A DNA stretch of 64,000 nt, taken from the NCBI GenBank assembly GCA_947579605.1, contig OX388317.1:23951384-24015383 (forward strand), written 5' to 3'. Positions 48,815-60,503 of the stretch are shown one piece after another. The number at the start of each line of letters is the position of its first letter. Positions within the stretch are counted from its first letter, which is position 1. Position numbers and translations under genes: made by a program. The notes beneath the pieces were generated by a model. The model made no database searches. It was not told where the DNA came from and worked only from the letters and a program-made list of their open reading frames with translations. Source of the DNA: Athripsodes cinereus. Taxonomy: Eukaryota > Arthropoda > Insecta > Trichoptera > Leptoceridae.

Positions 48815-49225
48815 TAAAACATACATATGCAATATGCGTGCTTATTGGCTGGGGGGCAATCTCTTCCAGCAAACCTGTGTATAAGTGTGACAAACATTGT
48901 TTTTTTGAGAATTACAGATATATAACTAATTGTAAAGTACATAATATATTGTATTAATCAGGAATGTATTTAAATTATACGTAAATTACGATCACGCATA
49001 ACAACCATCCACATAGCTGTCATAGATTTATATGTACTAAAGTACAGTAATATAATTCTATGATAGCTGTACTCTTTTTATGTATTCCAAAGGGAATTTT
49101 GGGTGGAAACTGAGTTAATATTATTCATTAGAGGTACTTAAGTAGATAAATCATAGGACGCTCGAAAAGTTTATAAAATATCATGTTACAGTATTAAGTT
49201 CCAGAATTCACGGAGAGTAATTATT
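48815..49225 (-). mobile_element. LINE 3' end fragment, second copy
   Basis: CATATGCAATATGCGTGCTT, GGCTGGGGGGCAATCTCTTC, CTGTGTATAAGTGTGAC, CACGCATAACAACCATCCAC and AAGGGAATTTTGGGTGGAAA match the order of blocks at 46340-46745. No protein is intact. Confidence 0.55.
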
Positions 49226-49236
49226 GTAGATGGACT

Positions 49237-49345
49237 AGACTATACCATCACGGCATATCCCACAAGTGGGGTAGCCAGCAGACCAGCTGCGTATAAAACA
49301 TGCAAGCTGTCTTCTCCGTGCCAACATAAAATCAAGACATGAAAT
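49237..49345 (+). repeat. Copy of the common interspersed family, 3'-truncated
   Basis: TAGACTATACCATCACGGCA, TATCCCACAAGTGGGG, TAGCCAGCAGACCAGCTGCG, CTGTCTTCTCCGTGCC and AAAATCAAGACAT. Nearly identical to the first half of 17863-18125, then stops abruptly. Confidence 0.85.
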
Positions 49346-51039
49346 AACATAAAATGAATGAGTGAGTAATTGTGATGTGCAAAAATAATAAGTAATTGTC
49401 TGAATATTTATTTTATTTCTTGATTACACGTAACTTACAATTTTTCAATGACAAATAAGATTATTAAATTTTTTTAACTATTCTTCATACATTAGACAAT
49501 ACTATTTTATCATTATTTATGCTTAGTTTCTATTTATTTACCTGAAGTATAGTTTTAAGGGGTGTATTTTGTCGCCTTATTACAAATTAGTAATCCCAAT
49601 ATTAAAAATTGTGAATCAGTGTTCCTGCTTATAATAGTTAAGCTACCTGTCGCAGTGTAGGTACATAATGAAATAGTACACCGCCAACTATTCAAAAGGT
49701 TATTGTCACAAATACTGTGTACCTACAGTTTGTTGTTGTTTAAAATGACACTTTTATGATGATGACGTATTGTTAGATAGCTGTGCCGTTTTGTTTTGTT
49801 TGTTTCAACTTATTTTGTTTATAAAGTTCTTTTGTTTTTTTAAGGCCAGGGTTCGGGGACGGGAAAAGCCTTTCTTGGGTCATTCACAGACCTAATGTTA
49901 TTCATTCAATACGCATCAGTCTCTAGTCCTTATTTTTAAGTTTAAGTAGCATAAAATTTATAATTTATTAAAAATGTTGTTCGTCTGTATTACGTGGACT
50001 AGGAAATATATTTGGAGAGGGTTTTACAACAAAGTTTTGAACTATTTCCTGGCGGAGGCAAGTGATTTATAATTCTTTCCAAACTACATTACTTATTTTT
50101 TACGCTGTTCTTTATTAGTTGAAATAGTGAGTTTTGTTTTATTTACTTATCGAGACTAAATTTGCATATTTTTTACAAGAATTTAGTGCTGCGACTAGAT
50201 ATACCAAACCCGAATAATTACCCAAAGGTATTATTAGTAAACAGTATCTTATATAAATTCATTATGATAAAATTATTCTGATTAGTCTACTCAGAGCAAG
50301 GTACAGTTTCCTTTCGCGTAATAGGTATTTATTTATATTATGTTTTCAAGAACCACGTGCTTTTGACAGTTGTTTGTTTACATTTTACGCTCTGCAAGAG
50401 ACACACGTCATTTGATATTAGTTAATTCGTAAAGTATGTTTAGTGAAATGTATACCTACTTGTGTTTTAAGTGAATAAGTGTAGATAAAATCAATATATA
50501 CCGTAAATGAATACTTACACTCGATGAGATTTTAATCTACATTGAGTTATAGGACTTTGTTTTGTAATAGTTTGTTAATGACCATGTTCTGGTTCATGAG
50601 ACTATCGTGATGTCGAGTGGACTTGATGGGATTTTGTTTTATGTAATATTTTTTTAAAAACCTTATCCTAGTTCGTGTACCTATCATTATGTCGGGTGTG
50701 TTTTATGGGACTTTGTTTTGTTTGCTGTCAATGTTATAGGACTTTGTTTAGTAACGTTTTTGTTAATGACCTTGCCCTAGTTCATAATATGAATATGTCA
50801 GTTACGTAGTATCGCGTGTGATGCTGCGATATACGAGATAGATGCACATCACAACCCGCCGCAGCTGCTGTGTGTGCACTGTTGGTGGTTGCGTTAGCCA
50901 CACTATTATAAATAGACCAAAACGTTTCCAGCATCCTATATTTACCAATTCATATTGAAATATATTATATTATAAATCAAACTATACTGAACTCTTATGC
51001 GATATGTTTAGAGAAAACAATGAATTATTAATGGAATTC
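49346..51039. other. Intronic AT-rich DNA
   Basis: 50520-50780 contains a loose repetition of GGACTTTGTTTTGT with CCTAGTTCATG/CGTG phrases (about three imperfect units). 50840-50900 is GC-richer (ACAACCCGCCGCAGCTGCTG). No gene seen. Confidence 0.4.
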
Positions 51040-51410
51040 CATGAATAGTCTCCCACTCTTTACTGTAAGTTTTTCAGTCTCAAGACTTTAACATCTTTTT
51101 TTAAACGAGTTATTGATAGATTGTAATTCAGATATATTTTGTTTATCCCTCTTATAGTACATTGTACTACTACAACTACACCATCACGGCATATCCCACG
51201 AGTGGGGTAGCCAGCAGAACAGCTGCATGAAATAAACATGCACGCCCTCTTCTCTGTGCCAACAATAAAGTAAGACATTCAGGATGGGTGGCAAACCTCA
51301 TCGCTGAATTTGAGATGTAAAATGTTTTTATTTTTTTCAAAAACCTGCTTTTTACAGGACAGTCGAAAACTTGCGGAAAAGAGTGAGAGACCAATTCTAC
51401 ATTGACTCTC
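51040..51410 (+). repeat. Copy of the common interspersed family with an inverted 5' scrap
   Basis: 51045-51090 is the edge of the family in minus orientation (AGTCTCCCACTCTTTACTGT). After 80 unrelated bases, 51170-51405 is a nearly full plus copy: ACACCATCACGGCATATCCC, GTGGGGTAGCCAGCAGAAC, CAGGATGGGTGGCAAACCTC, ACAGGACAGTCGAAAACTTG, GAGTGAGAGACCAATTCT. The minus-strand open frame here is not a gene. Confidence 0.8.
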
Positions 51411-51969
51411 GATTTAATTGATTCATGTTTTGCTCAGAGCACTATGAGAATTTTAAATATTCCACTAAAAAGCATAGCACTTACTTTACTTATCACGATT
51501 AAAAAAAATGGGACACAGTGTGTTCACCATAAAGGATTTCCTACTAGAAAAGGTGTGCAATTAAATATATATATTGATGATGTTATGTAGGTACAACTCA
51601 TAGTTATTGTGGAACAGAGTGATGTTTAGTCAAAACTATTGCCCCTGAATATTCAGTTTGAGTGAGAGGAATTATTATTGAGATGTTATGTTGATATTAG
51701 ATGTGTGCCCACCTACTAAATAGTAATATTATCACTACCGCTCACTATAACAGACATTTCTGTGGAGATGTGTGGTATACGAGTGTTAGTTTTAGCAGAG
51801 TGTGTGTGTGGGAAAACTATTCAGAAATGATGATGTCTATTTCTGTGTGTGTTGTTGATGTTTTATAATATATGTTATATTATTTTGTAGTTGGGAGGAA
51901 TCTACACTGTATAAAATTTTGGCCAAACTGATTTATGAACTTATCAAATGTTTGCTTGTTTATTAATTG

Positions 51970-52125
51970 ATTTGTACCATCACCGCATTTTCCACAAACG
52001 GAATAATAGCCAGAGGGGCAACTGCTTTTAAAAACATTCATAATATCGTCCTCTCTGTGCTAATAAAAGTTAGACATTCAGAATGAGCTGCACACTGATG
52101 CTAAATGTCTTATATGTGATGTTTG
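51970..52125 (+). repeat. Diverged copy of the common interspersed family
   Basis: TACCATCACCGCATTTTCCA, ATAGCCAGAGGGGCAACTGC, CGTCCTCTCTGTGCTAATAA, GACATTCAGAATGAGC and GATGCTAAATGTCTT, in plus-copy order. Confidence 0.7.
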
Positions 52126-54030
52126 GTGAATTATTAACTCTGTGGAAACCTAATTTAATTTTAATTTTGATAAAATGAATATTTTTTGTTTATCTCTTGT
52201 TACGCTGTCTGTGATGGCATATTCACTTCTATGTTCTATATTTTCTGATATTCATACATATTTTATTTGTCAAATTTTGGTAAAAATAAAAAGTGCTATT
52301 TTAACTTGATATCCTTTGTATTTAAAAAATAATAATTTGAAAGCAGTATTTAGTAACAATGACCCACAATCATTCTGACAGCAATTTTATGGTAAATGTA
52401 ATTTTGTTGAAAATTTTTTTGATGGGCCACACTGCAAAATTACCTCTCCTGATTATAATAGTGTGGGGACGTTTCATCATTCAGTTACAGGTATAATAAT
52501 AATAATAAATATTTATTGACTACAAAATTGTTACAGTACCTACAGTGACAAAAAAAGATCAAAAGGTATAAAACAGTATTAGCAGTAAAAGGGAGGACTT
52601 GTAATACAACATCTGCCAGAAAACCTTAAAATACATAATATTTACTATTATAAATATAAATAACCCACATAGTTCTCTAAGAAATTTTCCACAATCTGTT
52701 AAAAAGAAATATAAATATTTTTAATAAGATATCGGATATAAACGTTACATGAGAATTTTTCCAATGACATTGAAAGCGGAGAGATGCCTGAAGCAAACTC
52801 TCCCAGCCAATATAAACAGAGTTTTTCTTCAATATATATTATTTATGTACTCAAGTATTAGTAGGTTTCTATGAAAGATTTATTAAGACGAACACTTCAC
52901 AACATCAATCATGTATCTTGGAAGTATTGGCAAAAGTCTCTTTGGATTAATATTATGTTCATAAACTATATCAATATATTGACACACGAATAGCAATTTA
53001 TATTATGGTTTACTTACTTTTTTCATTCTTATCAATCATTTTTAATTTCAATTTCATTTTTACATTCTACCAATGAAATCACTCCTTTAGTTCATACTGA
53101 ACAGTGAATTTATGAGAAATTTTAACTTTTATAGCATACCTTCTCTTATGCATTTGTCAATCTATGTTTTTAGAAGTATATATTTTTTTATAATATTGGC
53201 GAAGCACCCTTGTGTGGATGATTTCCGCTTTTTAAAAGCATATATTTATTAATTCATCTTATTATAGATAAAATTAATTAGGTCAATCAAAAGTGATCAA
53301 TTCCTCAAAGTAAAATGAAATTTCTTAGAACAAAATCAAACATCGTTCGTTGTACCTTATTATCATCCTCTAAACCAAGCAGATAGCTGATGTTAAGTGC
53401 GTATTCTACATTCCGAAGGGAGAAATACAAATCACCGCGATCCCGAAGTGGGCATACGAAAAATACATGATGATCGAGTAATACATGTATACATATTATA
53501 GTTTAATATGATAGAGTGCCACTTCTGTAATATAATAAAAATAAAAGGAAAATAATTGATGACATTTTACTTAACAACTTGGCAATTTGGTATCAGCATC
53601 AACTCCTCCTCTGATGTATATGAATGAAACTTTTGTACATTTGGATGCCAATACTCGGCTTAAATTGGATAACATCATCATTGTCATTATAATGAGAGGA
53701 AATGTATCTCTTGTGTGTGACAACTTCTCTCGTTGTGGTTGATGATGTCTTATTTAATAAATTATTTCAGTTTTTGTGACGTAATTACTATTTTCACTCC
53801 CTGACTCAGAAGCATATAATAAGTTATTTTCTATTCTGAACCTTTTAGGTTTATACTAAAATGAAATCATTCCATAGAATTGAAGAAGCATTATGTTCAT
53901 CAAATAATTCTTGATATCAGAATTCAAATGTCTAATCAGAAAAATTATCTGAAGAATAGAATCCTTTTTCTTTTGTAACACCGGGTGGAGACTAGTCTCC
54001 TTCATTCATAGCGAATTTGTGTCACATTCA
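52126..54030. other. Intronic DNA with a probable LINE tail
   Basis: (TAA)n at 52494-52512 followed by TATTTATTGACTACAAAATTG and 300-400 bases with CATAATATTTACTATTA and GAGATGCCTGAAGCAAACTC looks like a minus-oriented LINE 3' end ending near 52900. The rest shows nothing recognisable. Confidence 0.35.
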
Positions 54031-54034
54031 TTAA

Positions 54035-54292
54035 TGCTATCACACCATTTTCCACATGTGTGGTAGCCAGCGGACTAAAACCATGTAATAAACATGCACA
54101 TCGTTCTCACCATGCAAATAAAAGTTAAGACATTTAGGATGGGTCATCACTAAACTTGATGTGTTTAAATGTCGTAAACGTAATATTTTAGGAATACCTG
54201 ACTTTTACAGAACGATCGAAATCTAACAGAACAGAGTAGGATACCTATTCTTTTCTAGGGACTTCACGGAATAGATTGTGTCACCTCTTTTC
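54035..54292 (+). repeat. Diverged full-length copy of the common interspersed family
   Basis: CTATCACACCATTTTCCACA, GTGGTAGCCAGCGGACTAAA, CATGTAATAAACATGCACA, CGTTCTCACCATGCAAATAA, TTAGGATGGGTCATC, CCTGACTTTTACAGAACGAT, then GAGTAGGATACCTATTCTTT. All blocks are in plus order, with numerous substitutions. Confidence 0.75.
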
Positions 54293-54534
54293 ATAACGCT
54301 CTTTTGTCTCGTATTGTTAAAAAGAGTCATCCAGTCCATAGTGAACCTTTGGACGGATAAAAGAGTTCTCTTTTTAGTGAACTATCATTGAATGGAATAA
54401 TGAATATTTATTTACCTGTATTTTTTTTATTAGTCATTTACAATGTAGGGAATAAAAGTTATTGCAGAATAAAATTAAAATGTTTATTTTTAACATTGGC
54501 ATTATCTGATTTTATTAAGTTGTATTTTAATACT

Positions 54535-54547
54535 CCCCCCCCCCCCC
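54535..54547. repeat. Poly(C) run, 13 bases
   Basis: A run of 13 C residues between TACT and TTACTGCAG in an otherwise AT-rich intron. Could be a sequencing-length artefact in exact count. Confidence 0.8.
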
Positions 54548-55316
54548 TTACTGCAGCATAGAAAATATTAAATATGGTATGAATGGTGTGTGAATGAGTT
54601 GCTTTTTAAATATATATTTTATTTTATTTATTCTATAAAGGCAACTTCAATAACTACAGTTAGTTTTTTCTCAAACTAATTAATGTTCAATTTTAGCTTT
54701 TACAACAAAATAAATTATAAGAATAGGTACTGTATTTTATTATTTCTTTTACACTTTCATTGTGAAATATGTTATAGATTGTCAAAAGTAAAGAAATTGC
54801 ATAATTATGGAAGGTGGTAACGTTGAGAGAATTTTAAAGTTTGTTATATGTGTATTGGAGTTGCCTTTATGATATGTATAACATGATTATTTATTTCAAA
54901 AATCTATGTTATTATATTTATATTCACATATATATTTTATCTGATTCAGATCTGAGCAGTGTCTGTGTATACATATTATGATACATTACTATATCACACA
55001 CATCTTAAACACAACACACATCTTAAACACAACACACACTACACTTGCACCACTAACAACAACCCGACTTGCATTACACATCCACATACAGGAGTCATTT
55101 GGTAATAGGCTACAGAACGTTGTAACTTGTTAGATATTACCATAAAATAATTATGGTTCATATTTAGATATGTTGAATGTGTCGCGATGCAGTGGCCTAT
55201 TGCTATTGATTCTACAGACACAAAGACTTTTACATTATTCACAGTACTGACTGTATAGACTGACCTTACACAATACTGTCACTAGAGTGAATAAAACCAA
55301 CCAAATATTGTGTTAG

Positions 55317-55556
55317 CCATGTCTGACGGGCAACCGTTGCATTGTTTTGATTATTGGGTACACTACCATCCCTGTGGTAATGTGACGCGATGGGTGCCTT
55401 CCTGCTGTGCTATGATGGACTCCCCGCCCTGTCACCCCGTTACGACTGTGCCTTGCGTTGTGCCTCCTCTACTTCAACTGCTCCGTCCCGTTCCTGTCCT
55501 GTGACAATGGTGTTTGTGACCCGTCGTCGCTGTTGCTGTCTGCTCCTGATCTACAG
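55317..55556 (+). promoter_or_regulatory. AG-free polypyrimidine-rich 3' intron end before the common kinase exon
   Basis: Between AG at 55315-55316 and the CTACAG ending at 55556 there is no AG dinucleotide for about 238 bases. The stretch is C/T-rich and GC-richer than normal intron, so all upstream first exons must use the acceptor at 55556 (or AGAG two bases on, which breaks the frame). Long AG-exclusion zones are associated with distant branch points. All three frames are partly open, but none has both a start and a continuous join to the kinase. Confidence 0.6.
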
Positions 55557-55635
55557 AGTTCCAGGGGGAGAGTGGTGATGGACGACTCGGACGGTCATCT
55601 CGTCTACTGGCCCGGATACGTTATGGGAGACAGAT
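55557..55635 (+). CDS. Doa: Doa kinase, common exon 1 (kinase-domain entry)
   Basis: 79 bases, acceptor CTACAG|AGTTCC, donor AGAT|GTACGA. Encodes 26 residues, SSRGRVVMDDSDGHLVYWPG then YVMGDR, plus the first base of a tyrosine codon. DDSDGHLVY is the strongly conserved sequence that leads into the catalytic domain of CLK/LAMMER kinases. The acceptor is phase 0, matching the donors of the RS exon and of exons B, C and D. Reading beyond the donor gives an unrelated AT-rich tail, so the ORF extension is not real. Confidence 0.85.
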
Positions 55636-56985
55636 GTACGAACAACATTCTTCGCCAAACATATGAGATAACTATTAATAATAATACTATAAGCAAATAT
55701 TCAGATCCTAAATTCAATATTTATTTTAACGATGAACTCCTCGCACAATAACCGCATTGCAATGAAAACTTCACTACACGCTCTCTTGTCTAATATGTCA
55801 TATTTTATTCAGTATATAATTATAGCAAGAAATTACAGCTTAAATATATATTTATATATGCTGGAAGATATTGCAATACAGTGATAAACTCATGTTCTGT
55901 ACATTGCACTATATAATTATTTTTATACTTTGTAATAATCAATGTATAGTTAAGAATAAAATAAATAAACAAATATATTTTTTGCGTATATCATAAATGT
56001 CAGTTTTCTCCTGAAATTTTTGATTATGTGAATATGTATTGTCTTGGTCATAATGGCTGTTTGAAAATAATTGTGTATTGAAGTTTTCGTTTGCGCGTGT
56101 ATCAGAGTTTATCACTAATGGAGTGCTAGCAAAACTTAATAATCTATAACAACATTTCAAAAAAAAACTTCACGCTCGCTCATGATCTCGAGCTTCGTGG
56201 AGCAAAAATCATAATCTTATAAAAACTCATTCCAAATGGAGGCCAATAGAGATGAGGGAAGACGAATTTTTAAAATGATATAAAACTCAAAAACAATTGG
56301 ATACACTTAATAGACGCGTTTCTTTTTAGTCTTTGACGTTAAACTGTTACAAAGTATGGAGAATAATTCAAATTTTTCAGTTTATAACAACCTTATCTTA
56401 ATGAGCATTATTCAATTTTTTTTTTAAATAGTGAACTTAATCTAAACTGTATGAAGATTTTTTTGAGAGATGGTAATTTTCAATGTTAAAAGTTTTGTCA
56501 TTTGTTTTTTCGTTTTTTTTTCCTTTCAAAATTTGCAGTGTAGTCTTTTGTTTCGACACGGTTTTGTTTTTCTTGTTTGATCCAGTACATTTATTACTGT
56601 TGAAACACTGTTTTACTTTTGGTTTTGTGTTTATCAATTTTGTCTTGTCAGAGTTTGAAATGTGTTATGCCCCGTGATGAATTATGGTGAAGTTGTGACA
56701 TCCAGAAAAGTACATACAATATTCAAAAAAAATATATTTACTACTTCTTGTCAGTAAAAAATGAAAACAGTTTATTTTGCGAATTAAGTAAAAATTTTAA
56801 AATAATTATGTCTGAAACTTTTGTGTTACATTTTTTCCAAATTGTAGTTTGACTTTTCAAAAATATTCTTTCTTTTTCTTGTACATAAAGTTGTCACATT
56901 CACCCGTCTCCGCTTTCCTCCCGTGCCTCTGACGAGACAAAGAATTGTTTCATCAGTCTAATGGTTTTGGATGATTCTCTTGCAG
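55636..56985. other. Doa intron
   Basis: AT-rich. Ends with CTCTTGCAG. No other feature recognised. Confidence 0.6.
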
Positions 56986-57052
56986 ATAAGATTTTGACAA
57001 CGCTCGGCGAGGGAACATTTGGGAAAGTCGTCGAGGTGAACGATTTAGAATC
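56986..57052 (+). CDS. Doa: Doa kinase, common exon 2 (glycine loop)
   Basis: 67 bases between TTGCAG| and TC|GTAAGT. Completes Tyr and encodes KILTTLGEGTFGKVVEVNDL-E. The glycine-rich ATP loop GEGTFGKV spans 57006-57029 (residues 34-41 of the common 352-residue module). Ends in phase 2. Confidence 0.9.
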
Positions 57053-57723
57053 GTAAGTTCACTTTTTTATGTTTTATTATTACATAATATAAACTGAATG
57101 ATTGAGTTGAATGGTTGCCTATAAAACCAAATTGAAACTAATTGTTCCCAAAATGAAACTAAAACTTGAAGTTTTAGAAAACTGAAAGTTTTGTTATAAT
57201 TATTTCCTATAGTGGCATTCTTTTTATTTATTTATTTCTGTCATCAATATTTAATAAACTTTTCAAATCTTCATACTTTATTTCAAATTTCATTTAAACG
57301 AAATCATCTATAATGATCATCAATTCAAAAATGTTTAAGCTGGTGCTTAAAAACTTACACATCATAAATCTTCCATGTTTTAAAAGTCTAAAAAATCAAC
57401 CTATTCCCGTATATATTTTCTTTAAAGTGTAAAAAGTTGCAACCTATTCCTTCTTATTTTTCTTATATTATTTGTGTATCTGAAGTATGGATGTTTAGTT
57501 ATAATCTAATATATAATTTTTCTTGTAAGAAATTATGTTTAAAGGTTTTCACCTGGTGAACAACACTGAGGTTTGTATTTTATATATCACTTTTATATAA
57601 ATATATTTTTAAGGATTCTGTCCATAGCAAAAATGCGAACAAACAATATTTTTTCTCTTTACCTCGCTGTAAATTATATTTTTTTTTTACATTAACATAG
57701 TGTTTTTAAAACAACACAAACAA

Positions 57724-57975
57724 CCTCCGCGCCACACAACCGGTGTGGCGCGGAGGCTAACGCACTTGCCTTTGAGTCACGAGGTCCCGGGTTCGATTCC
57801 CGGCCAGGGCAAAATGAAGAATGATCTTTTTCAAATTGTCCTGGGTCTGGGTGTTACATGTATATGTGTTCAGTGCATTGTATATATGTGTATCGTCGTG
57901 TTAGTACCCATAATACAAGATTCATATCTTAGTTTGGGACTAGCTCGGTCTGTGTGAATTGTCTATACATGTTAT
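57724..57975 (+). mobile_element. tRNA-derived SINE with an inverted-repeat head
   Basis: 57743-57810 looks like a tRNA-derived head: TGGCGCGGAGGCTAACGCAC (A-box region) and an exact B box GGTTCGATTCC at 57790-57800, then CGGCCAGGGC. The body (TGTATCGTCGTGTTAGTACC, TTTGGGACTAGCTCGGTCTG, TGTGAATTGTC) resembles the RTE-related 3' ends of insect SINEs. Just before the head, 57724-57737 is the exact complement of 57743-57756 (CCTCCGCGCCACAC, 5-base loop). No full cloverleaf can be drawn, so this is not a functional tRNA gene. Confidence 0.8.
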
Positions 57976-58019
57976 GTTTAAATATTTATATTATTTAAAT
58001 ATTAGACAATTAACATCTT

Positions 58020-58160
58020 CAGTTCAACTGTTAGGAGGCTTGCCACCCGTCCTTACCATGTCTTATTTTTTTTATGGCATAGAGTTGACAACCTGCATAT
58101 TCATTATGTGCAAGACGTCCACTGGCTACTCCACTTGTGGGAGATACTATAGGATGAATA
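58020..58160 (-). repeat. Copy of the common interspersed family
   Basis: AGGCTTGCCACCCGTCC, ACCATGTCTTATTTTTTTTA, TGGCATAGAGTTGACAACC, ATTATGTGCAAGACGTCCAC, TGGCTACTCCACTTGTGGGA and GATACTATAG, in minus order. Confidence 0.7.
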
Positions 58161-59151
58161 AAGCTAAAAACAAAAAAAAATATTTGTTTGCTCATTAGCT
58201 GTTCTGATGTGGAGGAAACTTTTATTATAAAACTGTTCATACTCTGCATAGTTTATCTGAATATCTGTGTTCATTAGAACTAGTCGTCCCAATTCTGTGG
58301 ACTGTTTGATGTTTATAAATAGCAATTGTATGCTATTTTCTTATTATACTTCTGTGATGACCTTCCATTTTATATTTATATCACTCCTGCCGTGTATGTG
58401 GCAAAATGGATAAGGGACAAATTATGGAGGTGTAAAAATATTATTTTTATTTGTGTATTCGTTTCCTCTGTTTCCTTTGCAGTAGGGCAGGTAGAGATGA
58501 CAGAATATAATAAAAATGCATGCGGAAAATGATGTAAATAACAAAGGTTAACTGGGTTTTGATTTGATTTGAGGACCTTTTTATTGTATCGCGTGTATTT
58601 ACATTGATTTTAAATATCTTTCAAAAAAATTTGTGATGTCCATGAAAATAAATGGTTATGGGATATAGAGCATTCATATTATTTCAAATAATTTGCAATA
58701 ATATGAAAGAAGATGAAGAAATGATCTTTGATAAAACAAAGTCAAATATAATTATAGCTTTACCTCGATCATAGTTAAGAAGTAGATTCCCTTATAAAGC
58801 TTAGACAATATAAAATGTACATTTTATCACATCACATTTATACTTTTAATATTTTGTTATATTTCTGTTTTATACGTCCTACATGTATCACTTAAAACAT
58901 GTATGTTAAATATTGTATTAGGTTTACTGTTAAACATTGTTTTGTGGCCAGATGTACGTACACCTTTTGTACAAAATTATTCTGACAATAAAGTGTTATG
59001 TTATTATTTTCCAAGAGTAATTAAGTGTTGTATGGTTTATATATTTTTATTATTAAACATAATGTTAGTATTGCACATTCTTTGAGACAGTTAATAATTT
59101 GATGTTGTAGATTATATTGGTACTTAATGAATTATTTATGTTATGTTGCAG

Positions 59152-59265
59152 AAATCACACAATGGCATTGAAGATTATCAAGAATGTAGAGAAGTATTAC
59201 GATGCGGCCAAGTTGGAGATTATTGTATTAGAAAAATTAGCTGAATTAGATCCTGAAGGGAAAAA
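59152..59265 (+). CDS. Doa: Doa kinase, common exon 3 (beta-3 lysine, alpha-C helix)
   Basis: 114 bases. Completes Ser and encodes [20 protein letters not shown] then [17 protein letters not shown]. The ATP-anchoring lysine of MALKII is the codon at 59171-59173 (module residue 56); the glutamate of AAKLE (residue 71) is the likely alpha-C salt-bridge partner. The donor AAA|GTAAGT leaves phase 2. Confidence 0.92.
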
Positions 59266-60503
59266 GTAAGTGTGAAATATTTATATAGTGATAATCTCGC
59301 CACTGCACATCGTCCTAGTTTCTAAAATTTTATATTATTTTGTTAACACTGTTATGTAATGATGATGTGCAAAAAGAATAAATAAATAAATAAATATTTA
59401 ATATACTACCAAATAACCAAAGTTAGGTGTAAAATCCTGTAAATTAGATACTAGGAGAGAAGAATGTGAAATGAAACCAAGACGTGCTGGACACAATTTA
59501 ATCCAATTTTCGTACAGCACTCCTTTTGTAAGCACAGAACAGAAAATAGCCTCCTTTATTCAGATTATCTTTGCGCTAATTGACAAACCTTTTCCCATGA
59601 GGTTCCTGATGTTTTGATACTGGATACATATCAATATAATATGTTTCTCTACTTCTCCGGAGATGTTAAAATTTTCTTGGAGGTTATTTAATTGGATGTT
59701 GAGTATCTTATTTATTTACTTGTGTAGTTAATTGTTTAGATTGATAAATAAATTTAAAAAACACTATCTTCAAAATCTTTTCGGGCTACGTCTCTCCTCA
59801 GTGAAAAAATACTTATACCTAACTGTAAATTGACTAATTTACTAAAACGTAACCTAACTGTAACTAAAAATAGAAACTCAAAAAAGTTGAAATTGAATAA
59901 AAAAAGAAATACTTGCGTAGGACTAACTCCGGTACCTCTTCGTCAATCTGCCAATTCGCACAACAGCTGAAAGTGACAAAAATATCAATAACGCAGTTTC
60001 ATGAGCCAACAACTCAAATTTTAGTTTTTGAATACGTGTGTCAAAATTTTGAAACAATATCATCATCATCATCGCCCTCAACGCTCCTCTCGGGAGCACA
60101 GGGCAGAAACCAGCCTCCTCCATTCAGAACGTCTCTGTGCCAATTGCGTCACCTCTTCCCACGACATTCCTTGCGCTCTAATATCGTTGTCATAGGAATG
60201 GTGTATTGTGAAAGAGGGACGCCCGGGCCTACGGAACCCCTGCGGACGGAAGAACAGTGCTCTTTTTGGCCAACTATCATTGGGCATTCTCAAAACATGT
60301 CCCAGCCAGGACCATCGTCTCTCTTGTATTACGGAGATTACAGGTCTCTGCTGGGTGCGCCGGCGCACAGCATCATTTGTAACATGTTCATACCATCTGA
60401 AACAATATGGTCAACCATAAAATACACAAAAATGTGTGATTATAATATAAAAAAAAAGATCTATTATTTTTAGAAAATATTAATGTTTTTATTTTTATTT
60501 CAG
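59266..60503. other. Doa intron with LINE-tail insertions
   Basis: 59490-59640 and 60060-60385 carry two related minus-oriented LINE tails (see next entry). The remainder is AT-rich and ends ATTTTTATTTCAG. Confidence 0.6.
60060..60385 (-). mobile_element. Non-LTR retrotransposon 3' fragment
   Basis: Minus-strand frame 60078-60368: ERRWSWLGHVLRMPNDSWPK, RALFFRPQGFRRPGRPS, MSWEEVTQLAQRRSEWRRLV and SALCSREER. The pattern GHVLRMP, RRPGRP, W-x-E-x-x-x-LA-x-x-R-x-x-WR-x-LV-x-ALC is the C-terminus of an endonuclease-reverse transcriptase family common in animals. Related degraded copies lie at 59490-59640 and 61945-62085 in this gene, sharing CAGCCTCCTCCATTCAGA- and TCATAGGAATGGTG-like blocks. The overlapping + strand frame 59913-60473 is its antisense. 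Confidence 0.8.

Larger units (their letters stand above)
57053..59151. other. Doa intron with SINE and repeat insertions
   Basis: Holds a tRNA-derived SINE (57724-57975) and a minus-oriented copy of the common interspersed family (58020-58160), listed separately. The rest is AT-rich without features. Ends TTATGTTGCAG. Confidence 0.6.

Noticed and set aside
55310..55578. Overlapping open frames just before the common kinase exon
   Set aside because: None connects a start codon in frame to the kinase: one stops at 55504, one at 55578, and the kinase frame has stops at 55383 and 55413. The stretch is better read as the intron's AG-free 3' end.
57743..57815. A tRNA gene
   Set aside because: It has A- and B-box sequence, but I could not draw a proper acceptor stem and anticodon arm, and it is followed by a SINE body.
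59913..60473. 186-codon + strand open frame
   Set aside because: It is antisense to a clear reverse-transcriptase C-terminal tail on the minus strand.
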